A DNA stretch of 64,000 bases from Ancylomarina subtilis (GTDB lineage: Bacteria; Bacteroidota; Bacteroidia; Bacteroidales; Marinifilaceae): positions 1,615,781-1,679,780 of the forward strand of contig NZ_SHKN01000001.1 in the NCBI RefSeq assembly GCF_004217115.1, written 5' to 3'. Shown in pieces: positions 21,033-29,194 of the stretch. Below the pieces are notes generated by a model. That model had not been told where the DNA came from and ran no database searches. It saw only the letters and a list, made by a program, of their open reading frames with translations. Made by a program: the position numbers and the translations under genes. Position 1 is the stretch's first letter; every line of letters starts with the position of its first letter.

Positions 21033-21581
21033 TTATTCTTTTTCTACTTGCATGAAACTTAATTCAAGAGGCGTTTTACGTCCGAAGATTTTAACCATTA
21101 CTTTCAGTTTTCTCTTCTCTGCATTGACCTCTTCTATCACACCAGTAAAACCATTAAATGGTCCATCAGTCACATTTACCGACTCGCCAACAAAATAAGG
21201 AACACTAATTTCCTCATCTTTATTAGTAAGTTCGTCAACCTTACCCAAAATGCGATTCACTTCTGATTGTCGCAATGGAGACGGGTCGCCGCCTTTAGTA
21301 TCCCCCAGGAAGCCAATCACATTCGTAACACTACGAAGGATGTGAGGAATTTCGCCTGTTAATGCAGCCTCGATTAAAACATAGCCAGGTAAGAAAATTC
21401 TTTCCTTGCTGATTTTTTTACCGTTGCGCACCACAAACACTTTCTCGGTTGGAATGAGAACCTGTGATACGTAATCCTGAAGTCCAAGATTAGAAATTTC
21501 ACTTAAGATATACTCTTGGACCTTCTTTTCTTTTCCTCCTACAGCCCGTAGAACATACCATTTTTTTTCAATTTCAGCCAT
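21033..21581 (-). CDS. nusG: Transcription termination/antitermination protein NusG
   Basis: A transcription elongation factor that binds RNA polymerase and couples it to Rho or the ribosome. The N-terminal NGN domain ([19 protein letters not shown] through [10 protein letters not shown]) is followed by a C-terminal KOW domain with [18 protein letters not shown]. The 182 residues are normal for a housekeeping NusG. This is not the specialised UpxY/RfaH type, given its place next to secE and rplK. Confidence 0.96.
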   Translation of the reverse strand: MAEIEKKWYVLRAVGGKEKKVQEYILSEISNLGLQDYVSQVLIPTEKVFVVRNGKKISKERIFLPGYVLIEAALTGEIPHILRSVTNVIGFLGDTKGGDPSPLRQSEVNRILGKVDELTNKDEEISVPYFVGESVNVTDGPFNGFTGVIEEVNAEKRKLKVMVKIFGRKTPLELSFMQVEKE

Positions 21582-21597
21582 CTTAAATTTTCAGTGA

Positions 21598-21789
21598 TTA
21601 GTAAAACATACTATATATAGTGTCCATCAAATTCTTGAACCCCAAATCCATCACAAAAATTGCAGCAGCAATAATTGCAGAAGCTACCATTACTACGATA
21701 GCGCTACTTTGAAGTTCTGATCTTGATGGCCAAGATACTTTCTGTGTAAGTTCGGTATAAACTTCTTTTATATAATTTACTAATTTCAT
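21598..21789 (-). CDS. secE: Preprotein translocase subunit SecE
   Basis: The small essential subunit of the SecYEG channel. From the ATG at 21789 it encodes 63 residues. An amphipathic region (VNYIKEVYTELTQKVSWPSRSELQSS) precedes a single membrane helix near residues 32-54. The frame is open further upstream to 21834, but that extension overlaps one arm of a leader hairpin and adds no SecE-like sequence, so the shorter start is preferred. It lies 16 bp from nusG. Confidence 0.92.
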   Translation of the reverse strand: MKLVNYIKEVYTELTQKVSWPSRSELQSSAIVVMVASAIIAAAIFVMDLGFKNLMDTIYSMFY

Positions 21790-21827
21790 GTGCTTATAAT
21801 TAAGTTTTATTAATTCACATGGAAGTT

Positions 21828-21861
21828 GTCTCACAGTCTAAATAAATCCAGTTTGTGAGAC
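21828..21861 (-). promoter_or_regulatory. Leader hairpin between tRNA-Trp and secE
   Basis: GTCTCACA and TGTGAGAC form a perfect 8-bp stem with an 18-nt loop. It lies about 40 nt upstream of the secE ATG and about 30 nt after the 3' end of tRNA-Trp. Possible roles are tRNA/mRNA processing or regulation of secE-nusG. It has no T-run. Confidence 0.4.
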
Positions 21862-21889
21862 TTATTTCATAAGACAAAATATCCTTTTG

Positions 21890-21962
21890 CACGGGTGGAG
21901 AGACTCGAACTCCCGACACCTGGTTTTGGAGACCAGTGCTCTACCAACTGAGCTACACCCGT
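21890..21962 (-). tRNA. tRNA-Trp (CCA), copy 1
   Basis: A full 73-nt cloverleaf with anticodon loop CTCCAAA (anticodon CCA), D-arm TAGCTCAGTTGGTAGAGC and T-loop TTCGAGT. The acceptor stem ACGGGTG pairs with CACCCGT. No CCA is encoded. It is embedded between tuf and secE, as in many Bacteroidota. A second copy at 40959-41031 differs by one compensated acceptor pair. Confidence 0.97.
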
Positions 21963-21971
21963 AAGTATAAG

Positions 21972-21999
21972 AAGATTGATCCGAAAACGGATCAATCTT
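21972..21999 (-). terminator. Hairpin downstream of tuf
   Basis: A perfect 12-bp stem, AAGATTGATCCG and CGGATCAATCTT, with a tetraloop, starts 11 bp after the tuf stop codon. The following T-run in the minus-strand direction is short. It may be a partial terminator or an RNase processing site between tuf and the tRNA-Trp-secE transcript. Confidence 0.6.
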
Positions 22000-22010
22000 T
22001 TATATTATAA

Positions 22011-23198
22011 TTACTCAATAATTTCAGTAATCTGACCAGCACCTACTGTTCTACCACCCTCACGGATAGCGAAACGAAGACCTAGGTCACAAGCAACTGG
22101 AGTAATAAGCTCAACGTTAATAGTAACGTTATCACCTGGCATTACCATTTCAGTTCCTTCTGGAAGAGTAATCTCACCTGTTACATCAAGAGTTCTAATA
22201 TAGAACTGAGGACGATATTTGTTATGGAATGGAGTATGACGTCCACCTTCTTCTTTCTTCAATACATAAACCTCAGCTTTAATCTTAGTATGAGGCTTGA
22301 TAGTATTTGGGTGACAGATAACCATACCACGCTTAATAGCGCTTTTCTCGATACCTCTCAACAAAAGACCAACGTTATCACCAGCTTGACCTTCATCCAA
22401 AATCTTACGGAACATCTCAACACCAGTACAAACAGTTTTCATACCTTCAGCACCAAGACCAATAATTTGCAATTCTTCACCAGTCTTAACAATACCAGTC
22501 TCGATACGACCAGTTGCTACAGTACCACGACCAGTAATAGAGAATACATCCTCAACTGGCATCAAGAAAGCCTTATCTACATCACGTGGAGGAAGTGGAA
22601 TCCAAGTATCAACAGCATCCATAAGCTCCATAATCTTCTCTTCCCACTCTGGCTCACCATTCAGGCCACCAAGAGCAGATCCAGCGATAATAGGAGTATT
22701 GTCACCGTCAAACTCGTAGAAATCCAACAATTCACGAACTTCCATCTCTACCAACTCTAACATCTCCTCGTCATCAACCATGTCAACTTTATTCAAGAAA
22801 ACAACGATTCTAGGAACGTTTACCTGACGAGCTAAAAGGATATGCTCGCGAGTCTGTGGCATAGGACCATCAGTAGCAGCACAAACAAGGATTGCACCGT
22901 CCATCTGAGCAGCACCAGTTACCATGTTTTTCACGTAGTCAGCGTGACCTGGACAGTCAACGTGAGCATAGTGACGATTTGCTGTTTGATATTCTACGTG
23001 AGCAGTATTAATAGTAATACCTCTTTCTTTTTCCTCAGGAGCATTATCGATAGAATCGAAAGACTTCACTTCAGAAAGACCTTTACTAGCCAATACAGTT
23101 GTAATAGCAGCAGTTAAGGTAGTTTTACCGTGGTCAACGTGACCGATAGTACCAATATTTACGTGTGGTTTTGACCTATCAAAATGTTCTTTAGCCAT
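22011..23198 (-). CDS. tuf: Elongation factor Tu
   Basis: The GTPase that delivers aminoacyl-tRNA to the ribosome. The 395 residues include the G1 motif [10 protein letters not shown], the effector region [24 protein letters not shown], the NKVD motif and SAL (G5). Domains 2 and 3 follow with [11 protein letters not shown] and the terminal [11 protein letters not shown]. It lies between a four-tRNA cluster and tRNA-Trp-secE, the same gene order as the E. coli tufB region. Confidence 0.98.
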   Translation of the reverse strand: MAKEHFDRSKPHVNIGTIGHVDHGKTTLTAAITTVLASKGLSEVKSFDSIDNAPEEKERGITINTAHVEYQTANRHYAHVDCPGHADYVKNMVTGAAQMDGAILVCAATDGPMPQTREHILLARQVNVPRIVVFLNKVDMVDDEEMLELVEMEVRELLDFYEFDGDNTPIIAGSALGGLNGEPEWEEKIMELMDAVDTWIPLPPRDVDKAFLMPVEDVFSITGRGTVATGRIETGIVKTGEELQIIGLGAEGMKTVCTGVEMFRKILDEGQAGDNVGLLLRGIEKSAIKRGMVICHPNTIKPHTKIKAEVYVLKKEEGGRHTPFHNKYRPQFYIRTLDVTGEITLPEGTEMVMPGDNVTINVELITPVACDLGLRFAIREGGRTVGAGQITEIIE

Positions 23199-23256
23199 AA
23201 CTCGAAAAGTTAATTAATGATTAGACAACAATTAAAACAATATTTTATATTTTTTG

Positions 23257-23328
23257 AGCCATTGATGAGATTTGAACTCATGACCTCTTCCTTACCAAGG
23301 AAACGCTCTACCCCTGAGCTACAACGGC
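23257..23328 (-). tRNA. tRNA-Thr (GGT)
   Basis: A 72-nt cloverleaf: acceptor GCCGTTG pairing with CAATGGC (one G-U pair), anticodon stem TTTCC/GGAAG with loop TTGGTAA (anticodon GGT), and T-arm ATGAG-TTCAAAT-CTCAT. It is the last tRNA before tuf in the transcript. No CCA is encoded. Confidence 0.95.
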
Positions 23329-23337
23329 AAAACTTTG

Positions 23338-23410
23338 AGCGGGAAACGAGACTCAAACTCGCGACCCTCAGCTTGGAAGGCTGATGCTCTATCAACTGAG
23401 CTATTCCCGC
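23338..23410 (-). tRNA. tRNA-Gly (TCC)
   Basis: A 73-nt cloverleaf with acceptor GCGGGAA/TTCCCGC and anticodon arm TCAGC-CTTCCAA-GCTGA (anticodon TCC). It lies 9 bp from tRNA-Thr(GGT) in the tuf-linked cluster. Confidence 0.95.
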
Positions 23411-23451
23411 ATTTCACAAACACAACAACATTGTATCGTGAAGATTTACTG

Positions 23452-23533
23452 TGGGGAGAGCAGGATTCGAACCTACGAAGACGAAGTCAGCGGAGTTACA
23501 GTCCGCCCCAGTTGGCCACTTTGGTATCTCCCC
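23452..23533 (-). tRNA. tRNA-Tyr (GTA)
   Basis: An 82-nt type II tRNA with a long variable arm. Acceptor GGGGAGA/TCTCCCC; anticodon arm GCGGA-CTGTAAC-TCCGC (anticodon GTA); T-loop TTCGAAT. It is the second tRNA of the cluster. Confidence 0.95.
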
Positions 23534-23556
23534 AAATAAAATATAAATCAAAAAAG

Positions 23557-23630
23557 AGCCGGTGGCCGGAGTCGAACCGACGACCTGCTGATTACAAATC
23601 AGCTGCTCTGACCAACTGAGCTACACTGGC
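23557..23630 (-). tRNA. tRNA-Thr (TGT)
   Basis: A 74-nt cloverleaf with anticodon arm GCTGA-TTTGTAA-TCAGC (anticodon TGT) and T-arm GTCGG-TTCGACT-CCGGC. It is the first tRNA of the Thr-Tyr-Gly-Thr-tuf transcript and has a promoter about 60 bp upstream. Confidence 0.95.
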
Positions 23631-23681
23631 AATTAACAGACCATTCGCATCAGGACGTACAATTCCCTCACAAATGGTCTG

Positions 23682-23713
23682 CAAATGTAAAAACATTTTA
23701 CCTATATAACAAA
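23682..23713 (-). promoter_or_regulatory. Promoter of the tRNA-tuf operon
   Basis: On the minus strand a TTTG -33 element is followed after 20 nt by the -7 element TACATTTG. The predicted start site is about 45 nt before the first tRNA. Confidence 0.65.
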
Positions 23714-23734
23714 ACTATCAAATAATTTTTCCAA

Positions 23735-24034
23735 TTATTTTCCTCGAAGTTTTTCTTTGCGCTTTGTGATTTGACGCTTCAACGCATCTACTGCCAAATC
23801 AACTGCTTCTTCGAATGTTTTGCTTTGCTTTTGTGCAAATATATCACCTCCCGGGATATTAAATTTTATCTCTACTTCTTTATTTTCTACAACTGATGGT
23901 TTTTCAGCTCTCAAAAAGACCTCAACATTTGTAACATCGTCGTCAAGCTTAAGTAATTTATTTACTCTATTATTGACAAAATCTTCCAACCGAACATCAG
24001 CATTAAAACCGACTGCCTGAATGTTTACTTTCAT
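23735..24034 (-). CDS. hpf: Short ribosome hibernation-promoting factor (HPF/RaiA family), copy 1
   Basis: A 99-residue HPF/YfiA-type protein that binds the 30S subunit at the mRNA/tRNA channel and stabilises inactive ribosomes. The beta-alpha-beta-beta-beta-alpha fold is seen as VNIQAVGFNADVRLEDFVNN, then the KEVEIKFNIPGGDIFA strand pair and the basic helix VDALKRQITKRKEKLRG. It is the short form without a dimerisation tail. A strong Shine-Dalgarno (GGAGGA) 6 nt upstream sets the start and is unusual here. It lies 17 bp after xerC in the rpsU-xerC-hpf order. A second short paralogue is at 39920. Confidence 0.93.
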   Translation of the reverse strand: MKVNIQAVGFNADVRLEDFVNNRVNKLLKLDDDVTNVEVFLRAEKPSVVENKEVEIKFNIPGGDIFAQKQSKTFEEAVDLAVDALKRQITKRKEKLRGK

Positions 24035-24051
24035 ACTCTATCCTCCAAGTT

Positions 24052-24936
24052 TTAAGCTCTGGGGTGAGCCTGTTTATAAATATCGTTTAACCTCTCAAAG
24101 CCTGTATGAGTGTATATCTGAGTTGCAGACAAATTTGAATGTCCCAACAACTCTTTTATAGCATTCAATTCAGCTCCATTATTAAGCAAATGTGTCGCAA
24201 ATGTATGCCGCAACACATGAGGACTCTTTTTAGAAAGGGTTGTAATCTTAGACAAATGCTTTGTCACAATCCTATACAACAACTTTTCGTAAGCAGGTTT
24301 AGCTTGATTTGTTAAAATCAAAAAACCATCCTCATCAGAACAAAGCATAAACCTTTGCTCCAGATACTCATCAAGAAGTGTTTCGAGATTATTACTAACA
24401 GGAATAATCCTCTCCCTATTTCTCTTACCCAAAACTCGAACAACTGAGGCTGATCGATCAAAACTGGACACTTTCAAATTCATCAATTCAGATAAACGCA
24501 TGCCAGTATGATAAAACATTTCAACTACCAGTCTGTCTCGAATCCCTTCAAAACCTTCCCCAAAATCTATCTCTTGTAGCAATCGCATGCTGTCTTCAGC
24601 AATAAAATTTGGAAGCTTCTTCCCTTGCCTCGGACCTACAACTCTATCCATAGGATTTTGTTGTATCATCGATTCTCTCAACAAATATTTAAAAAAGGAT
24701 TTCAAAGAAGATAATTTCCTATTTACAGTTCGGGCTGAGCAGCCGTCATTCATTAAAAAAACGATCCACTTTCTAACATCTTTGAAATTCAATTCAACAA
24801 TTTCACTCTCTTCAATCCCGTAGGATGACAAAAAAGAAAAAAATTGACTTAAATCACAATCATATGATACCAAAGTATGTTTAGAGTATCGTTTCTCGTA
24901 CCGTAAATAAGACAGAAAAGATTCCTTATATCTCAT
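24052..24936 (-). CDS. xerC: Tyrosine recombinase XerC/XerD family
   Basis: A site-specific recombinase, probably acting at the chromosome dif site to resolve dimers. The 294 residues are standard. The N-terminal SAM-like DNA-binding domain spans residues 5-85. The catalytic domain shows Arg in HTGMRLSELMNLK, the HVLRHTFATHLL box (His and second Arg), LGHSNLSATQIYTH, and the nucleophilic Tyr in QIYTH. The chromosomal context between rpsU and hpf, with no phage genes, argues for a housekeeping Xer rather than an integrase. XerC versus XerD cannot be separated with confidence from sequence alone. Confidence 0.92.
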   Translation of the reverse strand: MRYKESFLSYLRYEKRYSKHTLVSYDCDLSQFFSFLSSYGIEESEIVELNFKDVRKWIVFLMNDGCSARTVNRKLSSLKSFFKYLLRESMIQQNPMDRVVGPRQGKKLPNFIAEDSMRLLQEIDFGEGFEGIRDRLVVEMFYHTGMRLSELMNLKVSSFDRSASVVRVLGKRNRERIIPVSNNLETLLDEYLEQRFMLCSDEDGFLILTNQAKPAYEKLLYRIVTKHLSKITTLSKKSPHVLRHTFATHLLNNGAELNAIKELLGHSNLSATQIYTHTGFERLNDIYKQAHPRA

Positions 24937-25009
24937 ACACTTTTAATTCGTAGTCTAGATAAACTAAATTACAAAAAAAATAAGATATCGAAACCTTTTT
25001 CAAAAGAAA

Positions 25010-25201
25010 TTAATCTTCGTTCAATTGCATTTGCTGAACGTAAACTGCATGAATCTTCTCTTTTCTTTTTCTAACAGAAGGCTTCACGTAAACTTGTCTT
25101 CCACGTAATTCTTTAATTACACCAGTTTTTTCGAATTTTCTTTTGAATTTTTTTAAGGCTCTTTCAATGTTTTCGCCTTCCTTCATAGGAATAATAATCA
25201 T
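25010..25201 (-). CDS. rpsU: 30S ribosomal protein S21
   Basis: The 63-residue small-subunit protein located near the anti-Shine-Dalgarno end of 16S rRNA. It has the typical start IIIPMKEGENIERALKKFKRKF, KTGVIKELRGRQ and a basic C-terminus. It is first in the run rpsU-xerC-hpf and has its own promoter. In Bacteroidota, bS21 takes part in hiding the anti-Shine-Dalgarno sequence. The segment before its ATG here (AAAAGAAGAAACT) has only a weak purine stretch, not an AGGAGG. Confidence 0.95.
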   Translation of the reverse strand: MIIIPMKEGENIERALKKFKRKFEKTGVIKELRGRQVYVKPSVRKRKEKIHAVYVQQMQLNED

Positions 25202-25238
25202 AGTTTCTTCTTTTATTTAATTATTTCTAAATGAGCCG

Positions 25239-25270
25239 CAAACTTATTAATTCATTCACGATATTTCAAA
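25239..25270 (-). promoter_or_regulatory. Promoter of rpsU (-xerC-hpf)
   Basis: On the minus strand a TTTG -33 element is followed after 20 nt by TAAGTTTG, a match to TAnnTTTG. The predicted start site is about 30 nt upstream of the rpsU ATG. Confidence 0.65.
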
Positions 25271-25377
25271 CAAATTTATAAAAATCTGACCAATTACTTT
25301 CATTTTAATTGAATCTAATGCAAAACTCAGGTAATTAGGCTATTCTTAAAGTCGAAAACTTGTCTTTTTACCTCCTT

Positions 25378-26667
25378 TTACTCTAAAATTAAATAAGGTT
25401 TTACCCTTTTATAAGCAGACTCACGCAAGATTTTCTTCTTAAGAAGGATTTCCAAGTCTAAAATGACGCCTTTTCGTTTTCTGAAACGAATGATATCAGA
25501 AGCTTCCCGATAACTAATATAAGGATGCTTACTTAATTCTTCCACCGTCGCTTTATTAATATTTATAGAGCGCTGAATTTCCAAATCAACTACTAAGAAA
25601 AAACTTAAACTATCCACTCTACTTTTTCTCAAACCATAAATATCGGCTAACTGATTAATATTATAAAAACCACCAAGTTTAGATCGATAATCAATTATTT
25701 TCTTTGCAAAATACAGTCCGATTCCTGGTAAAGTAATAAGTTGATTTGTATCAGCTCTATTTAAATCCAGCTTCACTATCTGAGGTTTCATTTTCGTTTT
25801 AATCCTTATAAAAGGCAACAACTCTTCAAGTTTTAAGGAATCAAACCCATAAATTCTCAAAAGATCAATGGGACTCTTAAAACATCCCCCCTTTGCTAAA
25901 TATTTATTAATGCGTTCTGCAATATAAGAATGCACTCCTAAGCTATCCCAACCTGATTTAGAAACAGTATTGGGATCGAAAGGGAAAAGCTTATACTCCT
26001 GTTTTAAAATTGGATTAATTTGAATAAACTTCTCCAGCCTTGTGTAATCAATCGAATCAATGCCAGGTACATTCAGCAAATCATTCTTTTGCTTAAAAAC
26101 TCCTGACTTCTTCCTGTAATTCAATATATTTTGGGACTTAATCCTTGTTAAGCCTAAACTTAAAAGATCCTCATAACGCACAGTATTGGGATCAAACAAT
26201 ACGGGCTTGACCCTTTGTGTCGCCGACTTAGGCTTTTCCTCCCTTTTTATTCTGACATAAGGTTTAAGCCTCATATAAAGTTCTTCAGTCATACCATATA
26301 TTTTCATCAGATCATCCCCTCTCCTTATTACACCTCCTTTGTTTCGATAACGAATTAGATTCCTGATCTGAAATTTTGTAAAACCCAGAAATGCCAAGTC
26401 CAGGCTATCTGTGAAATTGGGATCAAAGAAAAATAATTTTTGAGTTTGCAACACCTCCCGCTTAAGCGTTGACTTATTTTCCAAAAGAACCAACAGGCTA
26501 TCAATTCTTTTTTGTTTTTCCGGACTTTGATTCCAGACATCAATTGGGTCAGGTGTGAAAACAGGATACAGAAATAAAGATAGAAGTATAATAAGGAGAA
26601 CTATTAAACTTTTCCTTTCAGAAGAAGAATATGAGAAAAAAGTTTTGAGATGCTTTTTAAAAGACAT
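25378..26667 (-). CDS. Five-repeat helix-hairpin-helix (ComEA-like) protein
   Basis: A 429-residue protein with one N-terminal membrane anchor (about residues 17-36, LIVLLIILLSLFLYPVF), followed by five tandem repeats of roughly 60-70 residues. Each opens with a strand such as FDPNTV, LDLNRA or ININKA, continues with a helix-hairpin-helix (for example LGFTKFQIRNLIRYRNKGG, LPGIGLYFAKKIIDYR) and a second HhH half. The best-conserved unit, LDLNRADTNQLITLPGIG, is a classical ComEA-type domain. This suggests binding of double-stranded DNA outside the inner membrane, perhaps in DNA uptake, but with five units it is much longer than ComEA. No competence genes adjoin it. Confidence 0.85.
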   Translation of the reverse strand: MSFKKHLKTFFSYSSSERKSLIVLLIILLSLFLYPVFTPDPIDVWNQSPEKQKRIDSLLVLLENKSTLKREVLQTQKLFFFDPNFTDSLDLAFLGFTKFQIRNLIRYRNKGGVIRRGDDLMKIYGMTEELYMRLKPYVRIKREEKPKSATQRVKPVLFDPNTVRYEDLLSLGLTRIKSQNILNYRKKSGVFKQKNDLLNVPGIDSIDYTRLEKFIQINPILKQEYKLFPFDPNTVSKSGWDSLGVHSYIAERINKYLAKGGCFKSPIDLLRIYGFDSLKLEELLPFIRIKTKMKPQIVKLDLNRADTNQLITLPGIGLYFAKKIIDYRSKLGGFYNINQLADIYGLRKSRVDSLSFFLVVDLEIQRSININKATVEELSKHPYISYREASDIIRFRKRKGVILDLEILLKKKILRESAYKRVKPYLILE

Positions 26668-26788
26668 GACAACTTAATGAAGTGAAAACTGCAAATCCCA
26701 ACACAAACCACCATCCTATATTATCATATTAAATTTATGCTATTTTCAACAAAATACAAAGTCCCCTCATTTTAACGCAAACAAAAAA

Positions 26789-26815
26789 AACGCCTCCGGA
26801 AATTCCGAAGACGTT
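26789..26815 (-). terminator. Terminator of the hydrogenase operon
   Basis: An interrupted stem (AACG, CT and CGG pairing with CCG, AG and CGTT, with two mismatches) is followed by a T-run in the minus-strand direction. It lies 25 bp after the last hydrogenase subunit gene. Confidence 0.65.
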
Positions 26816-26839
26816 TAGTATAAGACAACAACTCAGTCT

Positions 26840-27319
26840 TTAATTTTGGTATTCTTTTAGAATATCTGCAACGTCACCAGCAGCAACACGTCCATATGTC
26901 CGTTCGCCAATTGTTACCACAGGAGCCAAACCACAAGCACCTACACAACGCAGACAAGAGATTGAAAACTTACCATCTTCAGTTGTCTCCCCGATAGGAA
27001 CCTTAAGTTGTTTTTTAAATTCTTCAAGAACCTTCTCTGCACCTCGTACATAACAAGCTGTACCCATACAGATTGAAATAGGAAATTCACCCTTAGGTAC
27101 CATCGTAAAGAATGAATAGAAAGTAACAACACCATATACGTGTGCAACTGAAACCTCAAGTTCACGAGCGATAACTTCCTGTACTTCAGCTGGAAGATAA
27201 CCAAAGGTCTCCTGAGCTTTATGAAGCACATTAATCAGCTCACTGCCTTCATTATTAAATGATTTGCAAATTTCGACAAGCTTCTCAACCTTGTCTTTTG
27301 CTAATTTTATTTTTGCCAT
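26840..27319 (-). CDS. hydC: NuoE-like [2Fe-2S] subunit of NAD(P)-linked [FeFe] hydrogenase (HydC/HndA)
   Basis: A 159-residue thioredoxin-like [2Fe-2S] protein homologous to the 24-kDa subunit of complex I. An N-terminal helical bundle contains NVLHKAQETFGYLP and HVYGVVTFYSFF. The four cluster ligands lie in CMGTACYVRG and CLRCVGACGLAP, and all four are present. It is the last gene of the operon, 90 bp after hydA. With HydA and HydB it would form the electron-input/output unit that exchanges electrons with NAD(P)H. It corresponds to HndA of the Desulfovibrio HndABCD enzyme and HydC of the Thermotoga-type bifurcating enzyme. Confidence 0.92.
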   Translation of the reverse strand: MAKIKLAKDKVEKLVEICKSFNNEGSELINVLHKAQETFGYLPAEVQEVIARELEVSVAHVYGVVTFYSFFTMVPKGEFPISICMGTACYVRGAEKVLEEFKKQLKVPIGETTEDGKFSISCLRCVGACGLAPVVTIGERTYGRVAAGDVADILKEYQN

Positions 27320-27409
27320 AATATTTATATTTAAGATATGAGATAATGGATATGAACCACATGTAATATTCTAATAAATCACATCCCGACTCTCAAATCT
27401 ACTGTAATA

Positions 27410-29182
27410 CTATTCAACCTCTATTTCATTTTGCTTGTCGAAGTAATGTGTGTGAAGCAACTTATGTGACAACTCGCCACAAGGCTTACCTAAGAATTCT
27501 TCGTACAATTTAATGATATATGGATTCTCATGAGATTTACGGATTGCTTTCCCCTCATCTTCGCGATAAAGAGCTGCAGCACGTTTCTTCAAAATAGACG
27601 AATCTCCATGATGCAACGGCTGACCGCCACCACCAATACATCCACCAGGACAAGCCATGATTTCAATTGCATGATATTCAGATTTACCATCACGAACCTC
27701 TTCAAGTAACTTACGAGCATTACCCAAACCGTGAGCAATACCTATGTTAAGTTCTAAGCCATCGAAATCGACTTTAGCACTACGAATACCTTCCATACCA
27801 CGAAGCGCTTCGAAATCGACTTTCTCAAGAGTTTTTCCTGTATAAACCTCATAAGCTGTACGAGCAGCAGCCTCGATCACACCTCCTGTAGCACCAAAAA
27901 TAACACTAGCACCAGTCGACTCACCCAAAGGATTATCAAAATCTTCCTCAGGTAAAGTTTTGAAATCCATATTGGCCTGCTTGATCAAATTAGCCAACTC
28001 TCGAGTTGAGATAGAATAATTCACATCAGGATCACCATCTACCTTAAATTCATCACGCTGACATTCGTATTTCTTAGCCAAACAAGGCATTATAGAAACC
28101 ACAATCATATCTTCACGCTTAATTCCCATCTGCTTAGCCAAATAGTTTTTAGCGATAGGACCAAACATTTGTTGTGGAGAACGTGCAGTAGAAGGAATCT
28201 CTTTCATCTCTGGGAAATGATGCTCAAAGAAATTCACCCACCCCGGACAACATGAAGTTAAGATAGGTAATTTCACATCCTTATCACCAGCCAAATGGGC
28301 ACTTAAACGACCTAATAGCTCAGTACCTTCCTCCATAATAGTCAGGTCGGCAGCAAAATCAGTATCGTAAACATTATCAAAACCCAGGTTACGAAGGGCT
28401 GAAACCATCTTACCAGTCACCAAAGTACCAGCTTCCATACCAAACTCTTCGCCTAGAGCAGCACGAACAGCAGGAGCCGTTTGTACAACTACAGTCTTCT
28501 TAGGATCAGCAAGATCTCTGATCAACTGGTTTGTGTGATCTTTTTCTGTAAGAGCTCCTGTAGGACATACAGCAACACACTGTCCACAATAGGTACAAGT
28601 CGATTTTTGAAGATCCATTTCAAAAGCCGGAGCAACGACTGACTCGAATCCACGATTTACAGCAGAAAGTGCACCTACAGTCTGTACATCATTACACATC
28701 GTTTCACAACGACGACACATGATACACTTATCCATATCGCGAATGATAGATGGCGAATAGTCAACTTTATATTTTGACTGCTCACCTTTATAGTGAATCT
28801 CACGAACACCTAAGTTCTGTGCAATAGTCTGCAAATCACAGTTTCCTGATTTCGCACACACTAAACAGTCGAATGGGTGATCAGAAAGCATCAACTCCAT
28901 TACAGTTTTACGAGCATTCAAAACTCTCATTGAATGAGTTTTGATATTCATTCCTGCTTCACATTTCGAATTACATGAAGGAGCTAAATTTCGTCTTCCT
29001 TCAACTTCGACAACACAAATACGACATCCACCTGGCTTATGCTCGATATTCATATCGTTAAGGTGCATGTAACAAAGTGTTGGTATATCGATACCAATCT
29101 CCTTTGCCGCTTGAAGAATAGTGGTGCCTTTAGCAACCTCTACTTCTTTATTATCAATGGTTAATTTTATCATTTGTTCCAT
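27410..29182 (-). CDS. hydA: Catalytic [FeFe] hydrogenase subunit (HydA/HndD)
   Basis: The 590-residue catalytic subunit, which reversibly reduces protons to H2. Domains in order: an N-terminal plant-type [2Fe-2S] domain (LCYMHLNDM, GGCRICVVEVEG); a His-Cys3 [4Fe-4S] site (HPFDCLVCAKSGNCDLQ); two [4Fe-4S] clusters (CIMCRRCETMC, CTYCGQCVAVCP); the H-cluster domain with L1 TSCCPGWVNFFE, L2 MPCLAKKYECQ and L3 MACPGGCIGGGGQP; and a small-subunit domain at the C-terminus (LYEEFLGKPCGELSHKLLHTHY). All H-cluster ligands and the proton-relay Cys of TSCCP are present, so it should be active. A strong Shine-Dalgarno (AAGGAGGA), overlapping the hydB stop, precedes the ATG. No hydE, hydF or hydG maturase genes are in the window. 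Confidence 0.96.
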   Translation of the reverse strand: MEQMIKLTIDNKEVEVAKGTTILQAAKEIGIDIPTLCYMHLNDMNIEHKPGGCRICVVEVEGRRNLAPSCNSKCEAGMNIKTHSMRVLNARKTVMELMLSDHPFDCLVCAKSGNCDLQTIAQNLGVREIHYKGEQSKYKVDYSPSIIRDMDKCIMCRRCETMCNDVQTVGALSAVNRGFESVVAPAFEMDLQKSTCTYCGQCVAVCPTGALTEKDHTNQLIRDLADPKKTVVVQTAPAVRAALGEEFGMEAGTLVTGKMVSALRNLGFDNVYDTDFAADLTIMEEGTELLGRLSAHLAGDKDVKLPILTSCCPGWVNFFEHHFPEMKEIPSTARSPQQMFGPIAKNYLAKQMGIKREDMIVVSIMPCLAKKYECQRDEFKVDGDPDVNYSISTRELANLIKQANMDFKTLPEEDFDNPLGESTGASVIFGATGGVIEAAARTAYEVYTGKTLEKVDFEALRGMEGIRSAKVDFDGLELNIGIAHGLGNARKLLEEVRDGKSEYHAIEIMACPGGCIGGGGQPLHHGDSSILKKRAAALYREDEGKAIRKSHENPYIIKLYEEFLGKPCGELSHKLLHTHYFDKQNEIEVE

Positions 29183-29194
29183 TTTTAATCCTCC

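Noticed and set aside
22224-22760. Plus-strand reading frame of 178 codons within tuf
   Set aside because: It is long only because of tuf codon use; the protein is Thr/Ser/Asn-rich without domain features, and EF-Tu on the other strand is certain.
23210-23395. Minus-strand reading frames across the tRNA cluster
   Set aside because: They run through tRNA-Thr and tRNA-Gly genes; the cloverleaf folds explain the sequence.
24052-24936. Integrase of a mobile element beside a tRNA cluster
   Set aside because: A tyrosine recombinase near tRNAs suggests an island, but it lies in the rpsU-xerC-hpf housekeeping order with no phage or transfer genes and no repeated tRNA ends, so a Xer protein is the better call.
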